A DNA stretch of 13,488 bases from Allosphingosinicella sp. GTDB lineage: Bacteria > Pseudomonadota > Alphaproteobacteria > Sphingomonadales > Sphingomonadaceae. Position 1 is the stretch's first letter. Each line of letters opens with the position of its first letter. A model generated the notes under the pieces. The model made no database searches. It was not told the origin of the DNA and saw only the letters and a list, made by a program, of their open reading frames with translations. Location: the NCBI GenBank assembly GCA_030146745.1, contig JASLBD010000262.1, forward strand, positions 1-13,488, given 5' to 3'. Position numbers and translations under genes: made by a program. Of this stretch, positions 1 through 3,651 are shown piece after piece.

Positions 1-864
1 GGCAATGACCGCGCTCGGAATGTCGGATGGGACGATCGGGGGAGTGCCGAGCTTTCCCCGGACGGCGATGTCCGACGGCGCCTCGCCCATCAGCAGGGCG
101 AGGCCGCTGGCCAGCTCGGCCCGGCGGCGATCCAGATCGTCCATGTCGGAGCGGATGGTCGCGATCTCGGCCCGGGCGCGGTTCACCGCCAGCCGGGTCG
201 CGAGGCCGTTGCGCTCGCGCTCCTCCAGTATTTTCAGAGCCGCGCCCTGATCGTCCGCCGCCTTCGCCAGGATCGAGCGCTCCTCGTCGAGCGCGCCGAT
301 CTCGAAATAGGTCTGGACCGTGTCGGCCTCCACGAGCAGCCGCGCATGGCGGAGCAGGTCCGCGCTTGCCGCGGCGTCCAGGCGGGCCGCCTTTTTCCCT
401 TTGGACAGCCTGCCGAGCAGGTCGATCTCATAGCTGAGGCTGGCCCCCGAATTGATCAGGCTGCCGCCGCGGCCGGCCTCGTTGACCAGCGCGCCGGTGC
501 GCTGCGACGCGCTGCCGCCGCCGCCGATCTGTGGATTGCGGGCCGCGGCCGCGCCGCGCAACAGGGCCCTCGATTTTTCGAGCCGCGCCGCCGCTTCCTG
601 GATGCTGCCGTTGCTCTTGCGGGCCTTCTCGACGAAGCCGTCGAGCACGGGGTCGTTGAAGATCTTCCACCAGGCCTCGTCGGCGAGGCTGACCGCCGGG
701 ACGGTCGCGGCCGGATAGCGGTCGGCGGCGTTGAAGCGCTCGGGGACGGCGGGCTTGGGCAGGTCGGGAGCGCGGGACTTGGCCGCCTGGACCGGGCTCA
801 ACCCGACAAGGAGCAGGACCAGCCAGATCCCTGAATGTCTTGCCCTGAAGCTCGGAGCCATCAT
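1..864 (-). CDS. TolC/NodT-family outer-membrane efflux protein, C-terminal part outside window
   Basis: The reverse strand is open from two adjacent ATG codons (864 and 861) to the window edge, giving 288 residues of a longer protein; TolC-family proteins are usually about 450-500. Residues 1-30 form a Sec signal peptide (basic RARH, hydrophobic IWLVLLLVGL, then SPVQA|A). There is no lipobox cysteine, unlike many NodT lipoproteins. The mature part has the family pattern: a W-W-K-I-F-x-D-P block, helices of the type N-x-x-I-x-E-A-A-A-R-L-x-x-S-R, and the strand/turn Y-E-I-D-L-L-G-R-L before a long coiled-coil-like helical region. It is the likely outer-membrane channel completing the tripartite exporter whose inner-membrane and adaptor genes are divergent at 5995-12067. 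It lies 126 bp beyond the last peptide gene on the same strand, so it may be the distal gene of that transcript. Family assignment is firm; the partnership is inferred from position. Confidence 0.88.
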   Translation of the reverse strand, partial: MMAPSFRARHSGIWLVLLLVGLSPVQAAKSRAPDLPKPAVPERFNAADRYPAATVPAVSLADEAWWKIFNDPVLDGFVEKARKSNGSIQEAAARLEKSRALLRGAAAARNPQIGGGGSASQRTGALVNEAGRGGSLINSGASLSYEIDLLGRLSKGKKAARLDAAASADLLRHARLLVEADTVQTYFEIGALDEERSILAKAADDQGAALKILEERERNGLATRLAVNRARAEIATIRSDMDDLDRRRAELASGLALLMGEAPSDIAVRGKLGTPPIVPSDIPSAVIA

Positions 865-905
865 GCCCTGCTGCTCTTCACGAAGTGACGCTGAACTGAA
901 CAGTA

Positions 906-933
906 TAGCCACCCAGCCGAAGCTGGATGGCTA
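906..933 (-). terminator. Strong stem-loop with UUCG tetraloop between peptide array and TolC-like gene
   Basis: Twelve-base arms at 906-917 and 922-933 pair with one G-U on the minus-strand RNA, closing a TTCG loop. It sits between the last peptide gene (stop at 991) and the TolC-like start (864). No U-tract follows, so it is not a classical intrinsic terminator. It may attenuate transcription or stabilise the 3' end of the array message. The stem is seen directly; the function is inferred. Confidence 0.5.
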
Positions 934-990
934 CACATCTGGCGATGGCGCTCGGACTGCGTGAACAGCCTGACGCCATCAACCTACCAC

Positions 991-1119
991 TTAGTAGTAG
1001 ACGCTGCCGCCGCAACGGCCGCTGCCGCCGCAACGATCGGCATAGACGTCGGTGCTGCCGCCGCAACGGCCGCCGCAACGATCGATCATGCCGGCGCGAA
1101 CCCTGGATTTGATTTTCAT
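991..1119 (-). CDS. RCGG-repeat precursor peptide P13, 42 aa
   Basis: The last gene of the array in transcription order. The leader MKIKSRVRAG is followed by MIDRCGGRCGG, then STDVYAD, RCGGSGRCGG and the tail SVYY. It has four RCGG units, the first two directly abutting (R-C-G-G-R-C-G-G), which is unique in the array. The Shine-Dalgarno AGAGGAAG lies just upstream. It shares the SVYY ending with P6 but differs from its neighbour P12 in length. It is a predicted exported, Cys-rich peptide; the leader and array membership support it, and no known family is recognised. Confidence 0.85.
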   Translation of the reverse strand: MKIKSRVRAGMIDRCGGRCGGSTDVYADRCGGSGRCGGSVYY

Positions 1120-1140
1120 GTTGGCTTCCTCTCATGTTTT

Positions 1141-1153
1141 GCGCGGATTGCGC
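1141..1153 (-). promoter_or_regulatory. Small GCGC stem-loop upstream of P13; type example of an element before 11 of 13 precursors
   Basis: The pattern GCGC, 3-6 nt, GCGC lies about 18-24 nt upstream of the start codon, just ahead of the Shine-Dalgarno. Exact copies are at 1141-1153 (P13), 1656-1668 (P10), 1822-1834 (P9), 1986-1999 (P8), 2198-2211 (P7), 2394-2404 (P6), 2656-2668 (P5), 2928-2939 (P4), 3082-3093 (P3), 3382-3394 (P2) and 3637-3650 (P1, with a UUCG-type loop on the RNA). The copies before P12 and P11 are degenerate. Loop sequences vary while the arms persist, which suggests RNA pairing. It could influence translation initiation or mRNA processing between units; that role is inferred. 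Confidence 0.55.
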
Positions 1154-1158
1154 ATTAT

Positions 1159-1178
1159 CCGGCCAGCCCGGAGGCCGG
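1159..1178 (-). repeat. Post-stop hairpin between P12 and P13
   Basis: Arms CCGGCC (1159-1164) and GGCCGG (1173-1178) close an 8-nt loop, 22 nt after the P12 stop. It is a weaker copy of the GGCC-CGGA-GGCC hairpin family found after most array genes. No U-tract follows. Confidence 0.45.
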
Positions 1179-1199
1179 TCGAATTTCTTTGTCTACGTC

Positions 1200-1292
1200 T
1201 TAGACGTAGTAGGTCTTGCTGCCGCCGCAGCGGGTGCTGCCGCCGCAACGATCGGCGATGATGCCGGCGCGAACCTTGGTCTTGATCTTCAT
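1200..1292 (-). CDS. RCGG-repeat precursor peptide P12, 30 aa
   Basis: Leader MKIKTKVRAG, core IIADRCGGSTRCGGSKTYYV with two RCGG units. The stop codon TAA is at the centre of a perfect 7-bp palindrome (CTACGTC-TAA-GACGTAG on the reverse strand, 1193-1209). The two units are separated by Ser-Thr rather than the single Thr of P8-P11. An AGGAAG ribosome site precedes the ATG. The upstream small GCGC hairpin is degenerate here. Confidence 0.85.
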   Translation of the reverse strand: MKIKTKVRAGIIADRCGGSTRCGGSKTYYV

Positions 1293-1326
1293 GTCAGCTT
1301 CCTCTCATGTTTTGTGCGATAGCGTA

Positions 1327-1358
1327 GTATCCGGCCTGCCCGGAGGCTGGCCGGATAC
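1327..1358 (-). repeat. Post-stop hairpin between P11 and P12
   Basis: Fourteen-base arms with a single mismatch (1327-1340 and 1345-1358) close a CGGA loop, 13 nt after the P11 stop. There is no following U-tract, so it is better read as an RNA 3'-end stabiliser or processing barrier than as an intrinsic terminator. Confidence 0.55.
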
Positions 1359-1371
1359 CTTTGTCTACGAC

Positions 1372-1461
1372 TTAGACGTAGTAGACGGTGCTGCCGCCGC
1401 AGCGGGTGCCGCCGCAACGATCGGAGATGATGCCGGCGCGAACTTTGGTCTTGATCTTCAT
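1372..1461 (-). CDS. RCGG-repeat precursor peptide P11, 29 aa
   Basis: Leader MKIKTKVRAG, core IISDRCGGTRCGGSTVYYV with two RCGG units. The protein is identical to P10, and the 90-nt gene differs from it at a single synonymous base (valine codon 7, GTT here and GTC in P10), so the pair arose by a recent duplication or gene conversion. The upstream ribosome site is AAGGAAG. Confidence 0.87.
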   Translation of the reverse strand: MKIKTKVRAGIISDRCGGTRCGGSTVYYV

Positions 1462-1542
1462 TTTAGCTTCCTTCCACGTTTTACGCTTCACTGCGCAGTA
1501 TCCAGCAGGCCCGGAGGCCGGCCGAATTCCTTTGTCTACGAC

Positions 1543-1632
1543 TTAGACGTAGTAGACGGTGCTGCCGCCGCAGCGGGTGCCGCCGCAACGATCGGAGATG
1601 ATGCCGGCGCGGACTTTGGTCTTGATCTTCAT
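1543..1632 (-). CDS. RCGG-repeat precursor peptide P10, 29 aa
   Basis: Encodes the same 29-residue peptide as P11: leader MKIKTKVRAG and core IISDRCGGTRCGGSTVYYV. It lies 171 bp from P11, with matching stop context and Shine-Dalgarno. Two identical products argue for dosage or very recent expansion rather than diversification at this point of the array. Confidence 0.87.
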   Translation of the reverse strand: MKIKTKVRAGIISDRCGGTRCGGSTVYYV

Positions 1633-1669
1633 TTTAGCTTCCTTTTCATGCTTTTGCGCGATTTGCGCA

Positions 1670-1701
1670 GTATCCGGCCGGCCCGGAGACCGGCCGGATA
1701 C
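1670..1701 (-). repeat. Post-stop hairpin between P9 and P10
   Basis: Twelve-bp perfect arms (1670-1681 and 1690-1701, GTATCCGGCCGG and its complement) with an 8-nt loop, beginning 12 nt after the P9 stop. It directly adjoins the small GCGC stem-loop (1655-1669) that precedes P10, so the whole spacer is two stacked hairpins. Confidence 0.6.
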
Positions 1702-1713
1702 CTTGTCTACGTC

Positions 1714-1800
1714 TTAGACGGCGTAGACGGTGCTGCCGCCGCAGCGGGTGCCGCCGCAACGAGTGACATAGCCAGCGCGGATTTTGGTCTTGATCTTCAT
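1714..1800 (-). CDS. RCGG-repeat precursor peptide P9, 28 aa
   Basis: Leader MKIKTKIRAG (Ile at position 7), core YVTRCGGTRCGGSTVYAV with two RCGG units. It belongs with P3 and P8 to the subgroup whose core starts Tyr-Val-Thr directly before the first Arg-Cys. A 12-bp perfect stem-loop (1670-1701) lies 12 nt after its stop. Confidence 0.87.
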   Translation of the reverse strand: MKIKTKIRAGYVTRCGGTRCGGSTVYAV

Positions 1801-1840
1801 TTTAGCTTCCTCTCATGTTTTGCGCTTCATGCGCAGTATC

Positions 1841-1862
1841 CGGCCGGCCCGGAGACCGGCCG
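1841..1862 (-). repeat. Post-stop hairpin between P8 and P9
   Basis: Seven-bp arms (1841-1847 and 1856-1862) with an 8-nt loop, the same family as the 1670-1701 hairpin and similarly placed after the P8 stop and before the P9 GCGC element. Confidence 0.5.
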
Positions 1863-1877
1863 AATTCCGTTACCTAC

Positions 1878-1964
1878 TCAGACGAGGTAGGTGGTGCTGC
1901 CGCCGCAGCGGGTGCCGCCGCAACGAGTGACGTAGCCGGCGCGAACTTTGGTCTTGATCTTCAT
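1878..1964 (-). CDS. RCGG-repeat precursor peptide P8, 28 aa
   Basis: Leader MKIKTKVRAG, core YVTRCGGTRCGGSTTYLV with two RCGG units. It uses TGA, whereas most members use TAA. It differs from P3 only in the last two residues (LV for KL), although six other copies lie between them or beside them, suggesting shuffling of units within the array. Confidence 0.87.
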   Translation of the reverse strand: MKIKTKVRAGYVTRCGGTRCGGSTTYLV

Positions 1965-2005
1965 TTTAGCTTCCTTCCACGTTTTGCGCTTCATTGCGCA
2001 TTATC

Positions 2006-2027
2006 CGGCCGGCCCGGAGGCCGGCCG
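2006..2027 (-). repeat. Post-stop hairpin between P7 and P8
   Basis: Nine-bp perfect arms (CGGCCGGCC at 2006-2014 and its complement at 2019-2027) with a CGGA loop, located 17 nt after the P7 stop. No U-tract follows. Confidence 0.55.
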
Positions 2028-2044
2028 AATTCCTCGATTACGAC

Positions 2045-2176
2045 TTAGACGGCGTAGACCGTGCCGCCGCAACGGTCATAAGTGCCGCCGCAACGAGTGC
2101 TGCCGCCGCAACGGTCGTAGGTGCCGCCGCAACGATCGGCGAGACGGCCGGCGCGAACATTGGATTTGATTTTCAT
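2045..2176 (-). CDS. RCGG-repeat precursor peptide P7, 43 aa
   Basis: The longest member. The leader is MKIKSNVRAG, followed by RLAD and four RCGG units separated by TYD, ST and TYD, then the tail TVYAV. The repeated R-C-G-G-T-Y-D block suggests internal unit duplication within the core. The Ser-Asn in the leader (positions 5-6) is shared in part with P5, P6 and P13. Ribosome site AAAGGAAG. Confidence 0.86.
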   Translation of the reverse strand: MKIKSNVRAGRLADRCGGTYDRCGGSTRCGGTYDRCGGTVYAV

Positions 2177-2255
2177 TCTGGCTTCCTTTCAGATTTTGCG
2201 CTTCATCGCGCAATATCCCGCCGATCCGAAGACCGGCTGAATATTTAGCTGCGGC

Positions 2256-2375
2256 TTAGTAGTAGACGCTGCCGCCGCAACGGGTCGATCCGCCGCAACG
2301 ATCCGTACCGCCGCAACGGGTGGTGGTGTCGTCGGTCCGGAGGAGGCCAGCGCGAACATTGGTCCTGATTTTCAT
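2256..2375 (-). CDS. RCGG-repeat precursor peptide P6, 39 aa
   Basis: Leader MKIRTNVRAG (the only Arg at position 4). The core opens with an unusual LLRTDDTTT segment, then RCGGTDRCGGSTRCGG and the tail SVYY. It has three RCGG units, one written with alternative codons (TCG-GGA-GGC context), so its core is slightly diverged at DNA level. Ribosome site AAGGAAG. Confidence 0.85.
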   Translation of the reverse strand: MKIRTNVRAGLLRTDDTTTRCGGTDRCGGSTRCGGSVYY

Positions 2376-2444
2376 GTTGCTTCCTTCACGTTTGCGCATT
2401 GCGCGCTATTCGTCGGACCCATATCCGCCGAATTCTGGGGGTCG

Positions 2445-2501
2445 GGCCTCCCGCTTTGGCCGCCCGGCTGAGCCGGACATTGCGCCAGTGGGCGGGAGGC
2501 C
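2445..2501 (-). repeat. Large inverted repeat in the P5-P6 spacer
   Basis: Perfect 10-bp arms GGCCTCCCGC (2445-2454) and GCGGGAGGCC (2492-2501) enclose a smaller CCGGC-TGA-GCCGG stem. The neighbouring P4-P5 spacer (about 2716-2766) has a clearly related sequence with arms CCGCCCG (2724-2730) and CGGGCGG (2754-2760) and an inner CCGGC-TTGA-GCCGG, so the spacer was duplicated together with a gene. Confidence 0.5.
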
Positions 2502-2512
2502 GTCCTGTAGGC

Positions 2513-2635
2513 TTAGACTTCGTAGGTGGTGATCCCGCCGCAACGGGTGCAGCCGCCGCAACGATCGATCACGGCGCCGCAACGATCGGTGGTAGAAGCG
2601 CAACGGCCGGCACGGATGTTGGTCTTGATCTTCAT
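2513..2635 (-). CDS. Divergent RCGG-repeat precursor peptide P5, 40 aa, five cysteines
   Basis: Leader MKIKTNIRAG, then RCASTTDRCGAVID and RCGGCTRCGGITTYEV. Two of the four Arg-Cys units are degenerate (RCAS, RCGA) and one unit carries an extra Cys after Gly-Gly (RCGGC), giving five cysteines, the most in the array. The core begins directly with Arg-Cys after the leader Ala-Gly. The Shine-Dalgarno context (AAGGAATTATC) differs from the other copies. It could be a decaying copy or a specialised variant; the leader and reading frame are intact. Confidence 0.82.
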   Translation of the reverse strand: MKIKTNIRAGRCASTTDRCGAVIDRCGGCTRCGGITTYEV

Positions 2636-2779
2636 GATAATTCCTTCCACGTCCTGCGCAGGTTGCGCATCACCCGGCAGAGATCCGCCGAATCTTGTCG
2701 GTCGCGCCCCGTGCCCTGGTCTGCCGCCCGGCTTGAGCCGGAGATGGAGCCAGCGGGCGGGAGGCCCGGCCCAAAGCCG

Positions 2780-2899
2780 TCAGGGGATATCGTACCCGCT
2801 GTCGAAGTAGGTGCTGCCGCCGCAACGGTCGGTGCCGCCGCAACGCGTGCCTCCGCAACGGGTGGTGTAGCCGGCGCGAACCTTGGTCTTGATTTTCAT
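2780..2899 (-). CDS. RCGG-repeat precursor peptide P4, 39 aa
   Basis: Leader MKIKTKVRAG, core YTTRCGGTRCGGTDRCGG, tail STYFDSGYDIP, stop TGA. The first 18 core residues are identical to those of P1, but the tails are unrelated, so the conserved Cys block and the variable acidic/aromatic tail seem to evolve separately. Ribosome site GAGGAAG. Confidence 0.86.
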   Translation of the reverse strand: MKIKTKVRAGYTTRCGGTRCGGTDRCGGSTYFDSGYDIP

Positions 2900-2974
2900 G
2901 TTGGCTTCCTCTCACGCTCTCATGTCTGCGCGTGTGCGCAAGATCGGACCGACTTCGTCGGCCCGACCCGTTCA

Positions 2975-3061
2975 TTAGAGCTTGTAGGTCGTCGAACCGC
3001 CGCAGCGGGTGCCGCCGCAGCGAGTGACGTAGCCAGCGCGGACTTTGGTCTTGATCTTCAT
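2975..3061 (-). CDS. RCGG-repeat precursor peptide P3, 28 aa
   Basis: Leader MKIKTKVRAG, core YVTRCGGTRCGGSTTYKL with two RCGG units. It is the minimal form of the family, near-identical to P8. Ribosome site AAGGAAG. The frame and leader conservation distinguish it from the longer overlapping open frames on both strands, which are by-products of the GC-rich repeats. Confidence 0.87.
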   Translation of the reverse strand: MKIKTKVRAGYVTRCGGTRCGGSTTYKL

Positions 3062-3158
3062 GTTGGCTTCCTTCCACGTTTGCGCATTCGCGCTTCCTCC
3101 GGAGGACCTCGTGTCCGCCGAAGCTTCGTTGGCCGGCACAGCGTGTCGGCCGAGCCGC

Positions 3159-3201
3159 TTCGTCAGCCTCCCCGAAGCTTGCGCTTCGCCCGGCTGACGA
3201 A
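3159..3201 (-). repeat. Nested inverted repeat in the P2-P3 spacer
   Basis: Outer arms TTCGTCAGCC (3159-3168) and GGCTGACGAA (3192-3201) are perfect over 10 bp; an inner stem CGAAGC (3173-3178) / GCTTCG (3183-3188) closes a 4-nt loop. This 173-bp spacer is the longest in the array and holds no open frame with a plausible ribosome site that I can support. Confidence 0.5.
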
Positions 3202-3234
3202 TGAGAGAGAATCCGGGCCCCTTCCGGATGCTGC

Positions 3235-3360
3235 TCAGACGGCGTAGACGCTGTCGTATTCGTAATAGCGGGTGGTGCCGCCGCAGCGGGTGCTGCCGCC
3301 GCAACGGGTAGTGCCGCCGCAACGGTCGTAGCCGGCGCGAATCTTGCTCTTGATCTTCAT
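3235..3360 (-). CDS. RCGG-repeat precursor peptide P2, 41 aa
   Basis: Leader MKIKSKIRAG, core YDRCGGTTRCGGSTRCGG with three units, then a long Tyr-rich tail TTRYYEYDSVYAV (four Tyr in 13 residues), stop TGA. It is the most tyrosine-rich tail in the array, together with that of P1. Ribosome site AAGGAAG. Confidence 0.86.
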   Translation of the reverse strand: MKIKSKIRAGYDRCGGTTRCGGSTRCGGTTRYYEYDSVYAV

Positions 3361-3454
3361 CTTGGCTTCCTTCCACGTCTTGCGCCTGAAGCGCTTGTTT
3401 CGGCGAGAACTTCGTCAGCCTTCGAAATCTGCGCTTCGTTCGACTGAGAAGCGA

Positions 3455-3486
3455 AAGGCCGTCCGGGGCACTCCCCGGACGGCCTT
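3455..3486 (-). terminator. 14-bp perfect hairpin after P1, possible attenuator
   Basis: Arms AAGGCCGTCCGGGG (3455-3468) and its exact complement (3473-3486) close a 4-nt loop, 9 nt after the P1 stop. On the minus-strand RNA it is followed by only three U residues, a weak intrinsic-terminator signature. As the strongest stem in the array and the first after the maturase-like gene and P1, it could set the ratio of upstream to downstream message or protect the 3' end. Confidence 0.5.
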
Positions 3487-3495
3487 CAGCCGATT

Positions 3496-3618
3496 TTAGT
3501 ATGAGGCATCGAGATAGTAGCGGTCGTCGGTGGCGCCGCCGCAACGATCGGTGCCGCCGCAGCGAGTGCCGCCGCAACGAGTAGTGTAACCGGCGCGGAC
3601 TTTGGTCTTGATCTTCAT
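3496..3618 (-). CDS. RCGG-repeat precursor peptide P1, 40 aa
   Basis: First gene of the array, starting 33 nt after the stop of the 642-residue protein and probably on its transcript. The leader MKIKTKVRAG is followed by YTTRCGGTRCGGTDRCGG and the acidic/aromatic tail ATDDRYYLDASY. The Shine-Dalgarno GAGGAAG (3624-3630) is 5 nt before the ATG. A 14-bp perfect hairpin lies 9 nt after its stop and could limit read-through to the remaining genes. Confidence 0.87.
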   Translation of the reverse strand: MKIKTKVRAGYTTRCGGTRCGGTDRCGGATDDRYYLDASY

Positions 3619-3651
3619 TCTGGCTTCCTCACGTTTGCGCCCGAAGGCGCG

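Larger units (their letters stand above)
991..3618 (-). repeat. Tandem array of 13 homologous small peptide genes
   Basis: Thirteen head-to-tail copies of a unit lie on the minus strand: Shine-Dalgarno (AGGAAG, AGGAAT in one copy), about 5-8 nt, ATG, ten-codon leader ending Arg-Ala-Gly, RCGG-repeat core, stop. The repeat interval is 164-175 bp in the left half (genes P8-P13) and up to about 300 bp in the right half, where the spacers are longer. The DNA of the core is dominated by TGC-GGC-GGC (GCCGCCGCA on the plus strand). Leader, stop-codon context and Shine-Dalgarno are conserved while core length and tail vary, the pattern expected of duplicated precursor genes under diversification. The spacers of 74-173 bp hold the hairpins listed separately and no other gene that I can see. 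Confidence 0.9.

Noticed and set aside
1216..1890. Long plus-strand frame with repeated Ala-rich segments (also 2399-3247)
   Set aside because: It is the antisense of the tandem peptide genes; the GCCGCCGCA repeats read as poly-Ala/Thr in this frame. It has no ribosome site, while the minus-strand units each have a conserved Shine-Dalgarno, start and leader.
2975..3577. 200-residue minus-strand frame rich in Arg-Arg-His repeats
   Set aside because: It reads upstream peptide genes in the wrong frame and only its last 28 codons (P3) are in the conserved frame, with their own start and ribosome site.
991..3618. CRISPR array or plain satellite repeat
   Set aside because: Period is irregular (about 85-300 bp), repeats are coding with conserved starts and stops, spacers hold recurrent hairpins, and no cas gene is nearby.
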